Assembly (NCBI GenBank): GCA_949288065.1
Contig: CASEIL010000003.1
Coordinates: 62,001 to 126,000 of the forward strand
Source: an uncultured Phascolarctobacterium sp.
GTDB lineage: Bacteria > Bacillota > Negativicutes > Acidaminococcales > Acidaminococcaceae
Reading direction: 5' to 3'
Length of the DNA stretch: 64,000 bases
Numbering within the stretch: position 1 is the stretch's first letter; each line of letters starts with the position of its first letter. Position numbers and translations under genes: made by a program. The notes under the pieces were generated by a model, which worked only from the letters and a program-made list of their open reading frames with translations, was not told the DNA's origin and ran no database searches. Below are positions 1-8,128 of the stretch, piece after piece.

Positions 1-806
1 TCGCCGCACGCGCCACCAGCTTTATTTTTAACAAAATGTTGCTGGAAGGCATGGCGCCCTTCAACCTTTTGGCGGTGCGTTTTATCATAGCTTTCGCGCT
101 TTTGGCGCTTGTTTTTAACAAATCCCTGCGCACGCTGGATATGCGCAGCCTTATGGCTGGCTTTGCCATCGGCACGGCGTTTTTTATTACTATGGCGTGC
201 GAGATGCTGGCCCTTACGCAGGCCGCATCGTCGCTGGTATCGCTTTTGGAAAACTGTGCCATCATCTTTGTGCCGCTGCTGGAGCTTATTCTGTTTAAAA
301 TTTACCCCGGCAAAACCACGATTATCAGCACGGGGCTTGCCATGCTGGGAGTTATACTTTTGGCACTCAGCGCCGGCGGGCTTAGCGGTGGCTTTAGTTT
401 GGGGCTGCTTTCCGGCGTTTGCTATGCCGCCGCCATCATCATTACGCAGCGGCTAACGCAAAACAGCACTAACACGCTCGGCATCGGCATTGTGCAGGTC
501 GGCACCATGGGCGCGCTCGCACTTGCCGCCACGCTGCTGTTAGAGGCACCTTCCCTGCCAGCCACTTCCGCCGAATGGCTGATGCTGGCATTGCTTGTTG
601 TAGTTTGCACAGGTTTTGGCTTTACCCTGCAGCCCGTGGCGCAAAGCCGTGTTTCCGCCGCCAGGGCGGGATTGTTCTGCGCCGTCAGCCCCGCCATTGC
701 CGTACTTTTAGGCGTAACGGTACTGGGCGAGCCCTTTGGCATACTGAACCTTTTGGGGCTGCTATTGATACTTACCAGCATCATCCTGCCATATATTAAA
801 AAGTGA
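1..806 (+). CDS. EamA/DMT-family permease (5' partial)
   Basis: Inner-membrane drug/metabolite transporter family permease; the substrate cannot be told. The reading frame is open from base 3 through the window edge, and the residues before the first in-window Met (SFIFNK) look like the conserved end of the first EamA helix, so the true start lies upstream. About eight hydrophobic segments remain, and a second EamA repeat begins near residue 130 with GLLSGVCYAAAIIITQ. The gene ends 7 bp before an acetyltransferase gene, so the two are probably cotranscribed. Family assignment rests on hydrophobic pattern and motif resemblance; direction of transport is unknown. Confidence 0.8.
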   Translation, partial: AARATSFIFNKMLLEGMAPFNLLAVRFIIAFALLALVFNKSLRTLDMRSLMAGFAIGTAFFITMACEMLALTQAASSLVSLLENCAIIFVPLLELILFKIYPGKTTIISTGLAMLGVILLALSAGGLSGGFSLGLLSGVCYAAAIIITQRLTQNSTNTLGIGIVQVGTMGALALAATLLLEAPSLPATSAEWLMLALLVVVCTGFGFTLQPVAQSRVSAARAGLFCAVSPAIAVLLGVTVLGEPFGILNLLGLLLILTSIILPYIKK

Positions 807-813
807 GGATAAC

Positions 814-1257
814 ATGCACATCACCAAAATTACCAACAACAAAAAGCGCTACCTGCCGCTGCTGCTTTTGGCAGATGAAGAAGAAGCCATGCTTGACCGC
901 TATTTAGAGCGCGGCACCATGTATGTGCTGGACGACGGCAGCGTGAAGGCTGAATGTATCGTAACGGATGAAGGCGGTGGCATTTTAGAGCTTAAAAATC
1001 TTGCCACGCAGCCGCAGTTTCAGCGCCGCGGCTATGCCAAAGCACTGGTGCGGTTTATTGAAGCTGAATACAAAAACCGCTTCAAAACCTTGCAGGTTGG
1101 CACTGGCGACAGCCCAGCTACCCTGCCGTTTTACCAAAAGCTCGGCTTTACGCGCTCGCACGTCATCAAAAACTTTTTTACCGATAATTACAGCCACCCC
1201 ATCTACGACGGCGGCGTGCTGCTGAAAGATATGGTTTATCTGCGCAAGCAATTATAA
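814..1257 (+). CDS. GNAT-family N-acetyltransferase
   Basis: Small cytoplasmic acetyl-CoA-dependent acyltransferase, 147 residues, the usual size for a single GNAT domain. The acetyl-CoA pyrophosphate-binding loop is visible as QRRGYAKAL near residues 69-77, and the late motif FYQKLGF follows about 35 residues later. It starts 7 bp after the permease stop, and the next gene follows within 14 bp, so it sits inside a run of four plus-strand genes. The substrate is not recognisable. Confidence 0.8.
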   Translation: MHITKITNNKKRYLPLLLLADEEEAMLDRYLERGTMYVLDDGSVKAECIVTDEGGGILELKNLATQPQFQRRGYAKALVRFIEAEYKNRFKTLQVGTGDSPATLPFYQKLGFTRSHVIKNFFTDNYSHPIYDGGVLLKDMVYLRKQL

Positions 1258-1270
1258 AAGGAGCAAACCC

Positions 1271-1714
1271 ATGAAGCTTTACGAACTTGTTAACAAATAC
1301 CACGTTGACACGGATTTAAGCTGCGCCGAGGCGATGTTTAAGGCCTGCAACGAATATTACCACCTGAACCTGCCGGAGGAGACGCGCAAAATGTTTGCCA
1401 TTATGGGCATCGGCATGCAAACGCAGCTTTCGTGCTGCGGCGCGTTCACCGTCGCTGTGGGCATTATCGGCCTTGTTACCACGCAGGACGGCCAGCAGGA
1501 TAGCGAAAACTTTCACGGTTACAGCCTGGTGTGCGAGCTGACGGATTTCGTTATCGAAAAATTCGGCACGCTGCAATGCACCAGCCTGCACCAGTTGGAA
1601 ATACCCGGCTATGACAACCCCTGCCACTTAATTGTGGAGGAAATTGCCAAAAAGCTGGAGGAACTTTTAAGCAAGGAAACCCTGCACGCGCCGTTTAACA
1701 GCAATTTGCAATAA
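1271..1714 (+). CDS. C_GCAxxG_C_C family redox-type protein
   Basis: 147-residue protein of the family named for its cysteine pattern (C_GCAxxG_C_C), often annotated as a putative redox-active or Fe-S protein. The pattern is seen as SCAEAMFKAC near residue 17, SCCGAFTVAVG near residue 55, and later single cysteines (CELTD, CTSLH, NPCH). The family is common in anaerobes, but its reaction is not established. A good ribosome-binding site (AAAAGGAG) precedes the ATG. It lies between an acetyltransferase and a prolyl-tRNA deacylase, which gives no clear functional hint. Confidence 0.7.
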   Translation: MKLYELVNKYHVDTDLSCAEAMFKACNEYYHLNLPEETRKMFAIMGIGMQTQLSCCGAFTVAVGIIGLVTTQDGQQDSENFHGYSLVCELTDFVIEKFGTLQCTSLHQLEIPGYDNPCHLIVEEIAKKLEELLSKETLHAPFNSNLQ

Positions 1715-1745
1715 ATCCGCCCCGGCGGGATAAGGGAGTAATAAA

Positions 1746-2234
1746 ATGGACAAAAACGAAATTTACGATTTATTAAACGCACAAGGCATTAAATATGAAC
1801 TGGTGAACCACAAGGCTGTGTACAACATGGCGGAGATGAGCGAGGTGGAACTGCCGCACCCCGAAGCCGACGCCAAAAATTTGTTTGTGCGCGACGACAA
1901 AAAGCGCAATTATTACCTGATTACCGTTAGAGGCAGCAAGCGCGTGGATTTAAACGAGTTCCGCCAAAACTACGGCACGCGACGTTTAAGCTTTGCCAGC
2001 GACGTTGATTTGCTGGCGTATTTGGGCTTAACGCCCGGCTCCGTAACGCCGCTGGGGCTTTTAAACGACGCTGAATGCAAGGTACAGCTTTTTATTGACG
2101 AGGAGCTTTTAGCGCCGGACGCCCTTATCGGCGTGCACCCTAACGATAACACCGCCACCATCTTTTTAAAAACGGCGGATTTATTAAAACTCATCGCCGC
2201 CCACGGCAACAAAGTACAACCTGTAAAAATTTAA
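1746..2234 (+). CDS. YbaK/ProX-type prolyl-tRNA deacylase
   Basis: Stand-alone editing-domain protein of 162 residues, similar to PrdX/ProXp, which hydrolyses mischarged aminoacyl-tRNA (typically Ala-tRNAPro). Visible family features are the N-terminal helix with HKAVYNMAEM, the central KNLFVRDDKKRNYYLITV strand pair, and the C-terminal GVHPNDNTATIFL segment. It is the last gene of the first plus-strand run and is followed by a hairpin terminator shared with the convergent HxlR gene. Family call is firm; which mischarged tRNA it edits is inference. Confidence 0.82.
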   Translation: MDKNEIYDLLNAQGIKYELVNHKAVYNMAEMSEVELPHPEADAKNLFVRDDKKRNYYLITVRGSKRVDLNEFRQNYGTRRLSFASDVDLLAYLGLTPGSVTPLGLLNDAECKVQLFIDEELLAPDALIGVHPNDNTATIFLKTADLLKLIAAHGNKVQPVKI

Positions 2235-2245
2235 CCATATACGCA

Positions 2246-2273
2246 AAAAGCGCTGCCAAACGGCAACGCTTTT
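2246..2273. terminator. bidirectional hairpin terminator
   Basis: The 7-bp arm AAAAGCG pairs with CGCTTTT, with an inner TGCC/GGCA. The hairpin sits exactly between two convergent genes and overlaps the stop codon of the minus-strand HxlR gene. Confidence 0.7.
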
Positions 2274-2613
2274 ATTTTGCTCTGTTTTTGGTGCCCCATT
2301 CGCACATGGCTTCCATTATTGGCAGCAGCGAGCGCCCTTTCTCTGAAAGACTGTATTCCACCTTGGGTGGGATTTGCGGATATTCGCGGCGCACAATCAG
2401 CCCGTCGCGTTCCATTTCCTTCAGCTGTGTGCTGAGCGTTTTGTAGGTTATGGTGCCGATTTTACGCTGCAATTCGTTAAAACGGATGCAGTCATATTCC
2501 ACCAGCCAGTACAAAATAACCAGCCGCCATTTGCCGCCCAGCATTGAAAGCGTATAACCAAAGGGTGTATCCTGCAAGGATTTAATGCGGTTTTCGTAGG
2601 TTGCCATGCTCAT
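2272..2613 (-). CDS. HxlR-family winged-helix transcriptional regulator
   Basis: Single-domain DNA-binding regulator of 113 residues. The HxlR fold is visible as GGKWRLVILYWL, then RFNELQRKIGTITYKTLSTQLKEMERDGLI (recognition region; two quoted pieces of one stretch) and the wing EYPQIPPKVEYSLSEKG. The start has a good Shine-Dalgarno AAGGAAAG 8 bp upstream. It is divergent from the TIGR04076 gene with a 111-bp shared control region, so it probably regulates that gene and itself (inference). HxlR proteins often respond to redox or electrophile stress; no sensing cysteine stands out except C92 and C41. Confidence 0.88.
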   Translation of the reverse strand: MSMATYENRIKSLQDTPFGYTLSMLGGKWRLVILYWLVEYDCIRFNELQRKIGTITYKTLSTQLKEMERDGLIVRREYPQIPPKVEYSLSEKGRSLLPIMEAMCEWGTKNRAK

Positions 2614-2648
2614 AATATCACTTTCCTTAAAGATAGTATATGTTTAAA

Positions 2649-2687
2649 AAGTGCGTACTTACTATAATTTTAGTTTAATTATATAAT
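2649..2687 (+). promoter_or_regulatory. control region between hxlR-like gene and TIGR04076 gene
   Basis: A palindrome AAGT-GCGT-ACTT lies at 2649-2660 and a consensus -10 TATAAT at 2682-2687 for the plus-strand gene; a second TATAAT is at 2663-2668. The palindrome is the best candidate HxlR operator, by position and symmetry only. Confidence 0.4.
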
Positions 2688-2724
2688 AGTGGTAACAAAA
2701 GCGCAACAAAGGAGTGTGGCAGCC

Positions 2725-3042
2725 ATGATGAAAAAATGTAAGCTGACCGTTTTAAAAACCACCTTGCAGGAGGATTTAGCCAAAGAATATGGCATACCCG
2801 GCTTTGGCCCGTGCCCGCTGATGAAGGAGGGGCAGGTATTTTATGCCGATTACGCCAAGCCTGAGGGCTTTTGCGACGAAGCGTGGAAGGCAATTTACCA
2901 GTACGTTTTTGCACTGGCGAACGGCGCAGAAGGCTGGTATTTTGACGACTGGATTGACCCGAAGCACAAGGGCGTGGCGATATGCTCCTGCAACGACGGC
3001 CTGCGCCCGGTAATTATTAAAGTTGAAAGAATGGAAGAATAA
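2725..3042 (+). CDS. TIGR04076 family protein
   Basis: 105-residue protein matching the TIGR04076 small-protein family of anaerobes: an early KCKLTVLKTT strand, GPCPLMKEGQ, FCDEAW, the central AEGWYFDDW and a closing CSCNDGLRPVIIKVERME. Its function is unknown. I place the start at ATG 2725 because AAAGGAG lies 10 bp upstream; an earlier in-frame Met would not have a binding site. It is divergent from the HxlR gene, which probably controls it. Confidence 0.7.
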   Translation: MMKKCKLTVLKTTLQEDLAKEYGIPGFGPCPLMKEGQVFYADYAKPEGFCDEAWKAIYQYVFALANGAEGWYFDDWIDPKHKGVAICSCNDGLRPVIIKVERMEE

Positions 3043-3048
3043 CACAAA

Positions 3049-3074
3049 AAGCGCTGCCCGTATGAGCAGCGCTT
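3049..3074. terminator. bidirectional hairpin terminator
   Basis: Perfect 9-bp stem AAGCGCTGC/GCAGCGCTT with an 8-nt loop and A/T tracts on both sides, between convergent genes. Confidence 0.8.
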
Positions 3075-3084
3075 AATTTTTGTT

Positions 3085-4503
3085 TTAAATTAAATACAGC
3101 CAGGTCAGCAAAAGGAAGATAGGGATTAAAATGCCCACGCTCCACAACAGATAGCCGAAGAAGGATGGCATTTTCAGCCCGCGGTTCTGCACAATGGCCA
3201 CTACCATAAAGTTCGGCGCATTGCCGATATAGCTGTTGGCGCCCATAAACACCGAGCCCATGGAAATTGCCGTCAGCGTCAGCGCGCCCTCTGTCATCAG
3301 CGCAGCAGCGTCGCCGCCCGCCATGTTAAAGAACGCCAGATACGTCGGCGCGTTATCTAAAAAGCCCGAAAGCGCGCCTGTCATCCAAAAATACATGGCG
3401 TTGTTGGCAGTGCCGTCGGCGTTGGTAACCATGGCCACTACCGGCGCAAACGCACCTGCCATGCCAGCCTTCAGCATCTCCAGCACCGGCACAATGGTAA
3501 CAAAAATACCAAAGAACAGCTTGCCAACCTCCATCACCGGCTCCCAGGTAAACTGGTTAGCTGTGCGCACAGCCTTAGGCGTAAGTGCCAGGGATGCACC
3601 TGCCGCCGCAAGGAAAATAGCGTCGCGCAAAAGCCCCTGCCCGGTTAAATGCACGCCCAAAAGCGTAAGCTCCACGCCGCTGTCCCACACGCCTGCCATT
3701 AAAACGGCAGCAATAATTACGCCCAGCAGCAAAAAGTTTACCTTACCCTCCACGCCGAAGGGCTCTTTCGTGCGGCTGCTTTCTGCCTGCAAAAACTCAG
3801 CCTTTTCCTTGTTAAATAGTACCGTATCGGCAACAAAGTACAGCGCCAGCAGCGTGCCCACCGCCGTCAGCATCGGCAGCAGCAGGTGCTCCGTCGTCCA
3901 AAAAAACTCTACTCCGCGCAAAAAGCCCAAAAACAGCGGCGGGTCGCCCAAGGGCGTAAGCGAGCCTGCAATGTTTGCCACGATGAAAATAAAAAACACA
4001 AAGGTGTGCATTACATAGCGGCGGCGCTCGTTAGCCGCAATCAGCGGACGGATGAGCAGCATTGCCGCCCCAGTCGTGCCCATAATGTTAGCCAAAACCG
4101 CGCCCAGCGCCAAAAAGCCGGTATTTGTAAGCGGCGTGCCGGTAAAACTGCTGCGGATGTGAATGCCGCCCGCCACCGTGTACAGCGCGCCCACAAAAAT
4201 AATAAACGGAATGTAATCGCCAATCAGCGCGTGCGCCACGCTGCCCGCCGCCACACTGCCGCCGTACAGCACAAACAGCGGCACCGCGGTTGCCAGCGCC
4301 CAAAACACTGCTACCTTGCCATAGTTGCCGTGCCAAAAATGCGGCACCGCCAAGGGGCAAATGGCAATGCACAGCAAAATGCCCGCAAACGGCAGCACCC
4401 AGCCAATAGAAAGCTCCGCGCCGTTAAGCCCGACTGCAAACACCGGCAGCGGCAGTGCCCAAGCCAGCACAAAAGCCCATAAAGATAATAATTTTTTCGT
4501 CAT
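3085..4503 (-). CDS. sodium:proton antiporter, CitMHS_2/NhaD-like (IT superfamily)
   Basis: Integral membrane ion transporter of 472 residues with about 11-12 hydrophobic segments. The diagnostic family stretches are GTTGAAMLLIRPLI, NIAGSLTPLGDPPLFLG and the C-terminal GALSGFLDNAPTYLAFFN. Related proteins are annotated as Na+/H+ antiporters or putative citrate transporters; which one applies here cannot be decided. I prefer ATG 4503 to the Met five codons earlier because GGAGGG lies just before 4503. The N-terminus resembles a signal-anchor. It is transcribed alone, convergent with the TIGR04076 gene. Confidence 0.82.
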   Translation of the reverse strand: MTKKLLSLWAFVLAWALPLPVFAVGLNGAELSIGWVLPFAGILLCIAICPLAVPHFWHGNYGKVAVFWALATAVPLFVLYGGSVAAGSVAHALIGDYIPFIIFVGALYTVAGGIHIRSSFTGTPLTNTGFLALGAVLANIMGTTGAAMLLIRPLIAANERRRYVMHTFVFFIFIVANIAGSLTPLGDPPLFLGFLRGVEFFWTTEHLLLPMLTAVGTLLALYFVADTVLFNKEKAEFLQAESSRTKEPFGVEGKVNFLLLGVIIAAVLMAGVWDSGVELTLLGVHLTGQGLLRDAIFLAAAGASLALTPKAVRTANQFTWEPVMEVGKLFFGIFVTIVPVLEMLKAGMAGAFAPVVAMVTNADGTANNAMYFWMTGALSGFLDNAPTYLAFFNMAGGDAAALMTEGALTLTAISMGSVFMGANSYIGNAPNFMVVAIVQNRGLKMPSFFGYLLWSVGILIPIFLLLTWLYLI

Positions 4504-4688
4504 AGCGTACCCTCCCATACTAAGGCTGCGCCTTAAATTAATAATGTTTAACTAAAACTTAATCTTAAATAAACCTCAGCACCATTATTTTACTGGCTAA
4601 TTCCTACTAAGTCAATAATATTTCAGCAAATTTTCAGAAAAATTTTTTCTGGTGCAACTTCCTTCCTATATATAATATACAAAATAAA

Positions 4689-4719
4689 AATTACCGCCGC
4701 ACACAGGCGAACGGTAATT
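4689..4719 (-). terminator. terminator of the LysR gene
   Basis: Arms AATTACCG/CGGTAATT with an inner CGCC/GGCG pairing; on the minus strand the hairpin is followed by a T-rich run. The rest of the 4504-4736 gap is A+T-rich leader of the antiporter gene, with no other feature I can support. Confidence 0.7.
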
Positions 4720-4736
4720 AATTTTAAAAACACTGT

Positions 4737-5624
4737 TTATTTTTTATTACAAAACATTTGCTCCGCTAAAGCAATGAATTTCTTTACCGGCTCTTTAGCA
4801 TTTGCCTTATAACCAAGTCCGATATCTATCGGGAAATCAACCTCAAGCGGTATTGTTATAAGCGGCTCAAAGCTTTGGTAATACATGGAATAGTACACCA
4901 AAACACTGCCGTCCAGCTCGCACTTCATCGGCAAAGAACTGCTGTATTCTGTGATATTCACAAGGCGCGCTCTTTTTAAATTGCTTAAAAGATGATCATG
5001 CAGTAAATCATCTGCATGCGTAATTCCCTTGGCATATAAAATTATGCGCTCGCCTTCCAAATCATGTACAGACAGCCTTTTTTTGCCTGCTAACCGGTGC
5101 GTTGCCGCAACGCCGCAGCAATGCCTGTCCTGCGTCAGCTTTACAAAATTATAATCCGGCCCGTCAAAAACATAACCACTCATATATTCCGTAGTTATAT
5201 CAAAGTGCCCTGTCATAAAATTTTTAAAATATTTTTCCAAAGAATACTCTGCAAACTGTATCCTTATATCAGGATACAATTCCATAAAACAGCGGCACAT
5301 TTTTGGCAATACCACCGGTTTAAAATTAGGCAGCGTGCCGATTTTTATAGTATTATTGGCATTCTTTTCAATACTGCGGCACTTTTCCAAAACCTGGCTG
5401 CTTGTTTTTATCAGCCTTTTGGCTTCACCATATAAATACTGCCCGGCTTCTGTAATTTCCACGCCTCTGTTAGTACGTTTAAAAACACAAAAGCCCAATT
5501 CTTTTTCCAATAAATTTATTTGCTGTATCAGCGCTGTGCGCGACCTGTACGTTTTTTCTGCCGCTGCAGAAAAGCTGCCCGCCTCTACTACATCAATAAA
5601 AGTGTCAAGATGTTTATTATACAA
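4737..5624 (-). CDS. LysR-family transcriptional regulator
   Basis: 295-residue regulator with an N-terminal helix-turn-helix (LDTFIDVVEAGSFSAAAEK, then RTALIQQINLLEKELG) and a LysR substrate-binding domain from about residue 90. The start codon is TTG at 5624, chosen because AGGAGG lies 10 bp upstream and translation begins directly at the conserved helix. It is divergent from the polysaccharide deacetylase/C45 operon, the classic LysR arrangement, so it likely controls that operon in response to an unknown ligand. Confidence 0.88.
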   Translation of the reverse strand: MYNKHLDTFIDVVEAGSFSAAAEKTYRSRTALIQQINLLEKELGFCVFKRTNRGVEITEAGQYLYGEAKRLIKTSSQVLEKCRSIEKNANNTIKIGTLPNFKPVVLPKMCRCFMELYPDIRIQFAEYSLEKYFKNFMTGHFDITTEYMSGYVFDGPDYNFVKLTQDRHCCGVAATHRLAGKKRLSVHDLEGERIILYAKGITHADDLLHDHLLSNLKRARLVNITEYSSSLPMKCELDGSVLVYYSMYYQSFEPLITIPLEVDFPIDIGLGYKANAKEPVKKFIALAEQMFCNKK

Positions 5625-5923
5625 AATTGCCGCCCTCCTGTCTGCTTTGATGTAAGTTTATCCTTAACACGATGTATTTGCTATCCGTTTTTTGAACTTC
5701 TCTGCTGTATTCTTTTGTGTTATCATTATTATAAAGAATAAATTATTTAACAATTTAAGTTAATATTTGCGTTATTTTTGGGTATTATTTACTTTTTTAT
5801 ATTATTCTTTTACCATATTTATTCTTTCATGTCAAATTTTTCATAGCTATGATTTAAAACTACATTTCCGGAAATTTTTATATCTTGATGATTGTCACCC
5901 GCAATTTTAAGGAGGTATTTATC
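5625..5923. promoter_or_regulatory. divergent control region, LysR gene / deacetylase operon
   Basis: About 300 bp of very A+T-rich DNA without a gene. A perfect 12-nt palindrome TCATAGCTATGA at 5841-5852 is the best candidate operator. The ribosome-binding site AAGGAGG at 5909-5915 fixes the start of the next gene. No riboswitch-like structure was recognised. Confidence 0.4.
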
Positions 5924-6778
5924 ATGCAGAAAACCGGAAAAATTAAACTGCCAGCAGGGAAAAAAGTAGCAGTTAACCTTGGCTGCGATTTTGATGCACA
6001 GAGCATTTGGGACGGTTCCTTTAACCTTCTTTCCCCCGCTTATATGAGCCGCGGCGAATTCGGTGCAGAAGTTGGCGCACCGCGTTTGCTGGAATTATTT
6101 AAAAAGTACAATGTTAAAACAAGCTGGTTTATTCCCGGACATACAGCCGATACCTTCCCCGATATTTGCAAGGAAGTTATCGCCGCAGGGCATGAAGTAG
6201 GCTGCCACGGCTATGTGCACGAAAACCCTACCAACAGCACTTATGAGCAGGAAACAAAAGTTATGCAGATGGCGCTGGAATCGCTGGCTAAAATCGGCGC
6301 GCCGAAGCCCGTTACTTACCGCTCGCCTTATTGGGATTTCAGCCCTAATACGATGAAAATTCTGGAAGAAAACGGCTTTTTATATGACAGCAGCCTGATG
6401 GGCAATGACCTGCACCCGTACTATCCGCGCCCGGTAATTCCTCATTCCGACCGCGCGAATGAATTCGGCGAACCTTCTAAAATTTTAGAATTGCCTGTAT
6501 CATGGTTCCTTGATGATTTCCCACAAACGGAATATTTAACCGGCGGGCAGGAAGGCCAGCGCCCCGCGCAAGATATTTTCGACCGTTGGGCTTCCATCTT
6601 CGATTATGCCTGCCAGCTTGAAGGCGCGTGCTACATTTTAACCACGCATCCGCAAACAATCGGGCGTGCACACATGATTCAGATGTACGAAAAACTGATT
6701 AACTATATGGCAGAACGTGGAGCCTGGTTTGCTACCGCCGCCGAAATCGGCGCAGCCTTTCTGCCCGACGATAAATAA
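5924..6778 (+). CDS. polysaccharide deacetylase (NodB-like) family protein
   Basis: 284-residue metal-dependent N-deacetylase/amidohydrolase of the carbohydrate esterase 4-like group, closest in motif style to HpPgdA/PuuE. The metal/catalytic motif 1 is seen as CDFDAQS near residue 23, motif 2 as HEVGCHGYVHENP near residue 91 (the two His bind metal), and motif 3 as YRSPYWDFSPNT. No signal peptide is present, so it acts in the cytoplasm, unlike secreted peptidoglycan deacetylases. The start at 5924 follows a perfect AAGGAGG. It is followed by a C45 acyltransferase gene, suggesting a shared small amide or N-acyl substrate (inference). Confidence 0.85.
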   Translation: MQKTGKIKLPAGKKVAVNLGCDFDAQSIWDGSFNLLSPAYMSRGEFGAEVGAPRLLELFKKYNVKTSWFIPGHTADTFPDICKEVIAAGHEVGCHGYVHENPTNSTYEQETKVMQMALESLAKIGAPKPVTYRSPYWDFSPNTMKILEENGFLYDSSLMGNDLHPYYPRPVIPHSDRANEFGEPSKILELPVSWFLDDFPQTEYLTGGQEGQRPAQDIFDRWASIFDYACQLEGACYILTTHPQTIGRAHMIQMYEKLINYMAERGAWFATAAEIGAAFLPDDK

Positions 6779-6788
6779 TTGCATTAAC

Positions 6789-6818
6789 ACGGGATTCGCC
6801 GCTTTTGGCGGGTCCCGT
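6789..6818 (+). terminator. intra-operon hairpin (weak terminator or attenuator)
   Basis: ACGGGA/TCCCGT with an inner CGCC/GGCG gives about a 12-bp stem including G-U pairs, followed only by CCTTTATAAG. It lies between the deacetylase and the C45 gene and may lower downstream expression. Confidence 0.45.
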
Positions 6819-6841
6819 CCTTTATAAGCGAGGTGAACAAA

Positions 6842-7951
6842 ATGCGCAAAAAAGAACTTTTCCCTGTAATTAAAGCCAGCGGCACGCCGTATGAAATAGG
6901 ATATACGCACGGCAGCCAGGCTAAAGAACAAATTGACGTCAGCATCACTACCTATAAGGCAATGTTTTGGGATTATTCCGGCATCAGCTGGGACGCTGCC
7001 TGCCGTTACGCGCTGACTTTTATCCCCACTATCGACGAATACGACCCCGACTATACGGAAGAAATACGCGGTATTGCCGAAGGCAGCGGCTACAAGCTGG
7101 AAGAAATTTTGGCATTGAATGTACGCAGCGAAATTGTTTTGCAGGGCTCGCAGGTAGAAAGCAGCATTGACGGCGGCTGCACCGCTTTTGTATTTACGCC
7201 GGAAATGACCGCCACCGGCACCACCCTGCTGGGGCAAAACTGGGACTGGAAGATGACCGAACAGGAAGGCTGTATTATTTTATATATTGACCAAAAAGAC
7301 AAACCCGATATTACCATGGTTACGGAAGCAGGCATTATCGGCAAAATCGGCTACAATACGGCTGGGTTAGGAGTTGCACTTAACGCACTGGCATCTGATA
7401 AAAAGGTGGAAGGCAAGGTGCTGCCCCTGCACATCGCCATGCGCGGAATGCTGGACAGCTGGACGCTTTCCGACATGATTCGTGCCACTACCTGCATGAA
7501 TCTGTCGTGCTGCGCACACTTTATGATTGCCAGCCATAAAGGCGAAGGCGTAAGCCTTGAAATTGGCCCCGCGGATTTTGACGCATTATACGCCGAGGAC
7601 GGCTGGCTGGTACATACCAACCATTTTATCGCCCCAAGGCTGGATTATGTTAAAGACACTACCCGCATTGCCCTGCCGGACAGCTTTTTACGCTACGGCA
7701 GAATGCGCAAGATGATTAAGGATTTGAACGGGCAAAAGATAAAAATTTCTGATATTAAAACCATGCTGGCAGACCACACCAGTTACCCCGACAGCATTTG
7801 CCGCCATGAGGATATGCTGGAACCGGAAGGCAAACGCCTTGGCACGATTTTCAGTATTATTATGGATTTGGAACGCGGCGAAATGTTTTTTGCACCCGGC
7901 AACCCCTGCAATACAGAATACCGTCTGTACCGCAGTGTATTTGGTTATTAA
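6842..7951 (+). CDS. C45 family autoproteolytic acyltransferase/hydrolase
   Basis: 369-residue N-terminal-nucleophile family protein related to acyl-CoA:6-aminopenicillanate acyltransferase. The self-cleavage/nucleophile site is seen as DGGCTAFVF near residue 107, with the conserved TLLGQNWDW about 20 residues later. Members make or break amide bonds after autocleavage before the Cys; the substrate here is unknown. ATG 6842 is preferred over GTG 6833 because GAGGTG sits 6 bp upstream. It is coupled to the deacetylase gene and probably under the divergent LysR regulator. It is followed by a strong terminator. Confidence 0.8.
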   Translation: MRKKELFPVIKASGTPYEIGYTHGSQAKEQIDVSITTYKAMFWDYSGISWDAACRYALTFIPTIDEYDPDYTEEIRGIAEGSGYKLEEILALNVRSEIVLQGSQVESSIDGGCTAFVFTPEMTATGTTLLGQNWDWKMTEQEGCIILYIDQKDKPDITMVTEAGIIGKIGYNTAGLGVALNALASDKKVEGKVLPLHIAMRGMLDSWTLSDMIRATTCMNLSCCAHFMIASHKGEGVSLEIGPADFDALYAEDGWLVHTNHFIAPRLDYVKDTTRIALPDSFLRYGRMRKMIKDLNGQKIKISDIKTMLADHTSYPDSICRHEDMLEPEGKRLGTIFSIIMDLERGEMFFAPGNPCNTEYRLYRSVFGY

Positions 7952-7963
7952 AACATCTTGAAC

Positions 7964-8000
7964 AAAAGCAATTACTGTCTTTATGATAGTAATTGCTTTT
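7964..8000 (+). terminator. hairpin terminator, copy 1 of a repeated sequence
   Basis: Perfect 13-bp stem AAAAGCAATTACT/AGTAATTGCTTTT followed by T-rich sequence. A near-identical hairpin follows the Mrp gene at 8968-9013. Confidence 0.85.
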
Positions 8001-8128
8001 TATTTTACCACGCCTTAGCGGCGATATTGACAGATGCCCAAAGCAGTGCTATGCTGAAATTTATAAGCAGTAAAACTACACTAACGATAAATTACGGCGG
8101 CAGACTGCCGCTGCGGGAGGGCACAGCA

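Noticed and set aside
3236..4018. 260-codon open frame opposite the antiporter gene
   Set aside because: It is the antisense of a transmembrane gene with strong family motifs; its translation is low-complexity Ser/Thr/Ala/Lys without motif or binding site.
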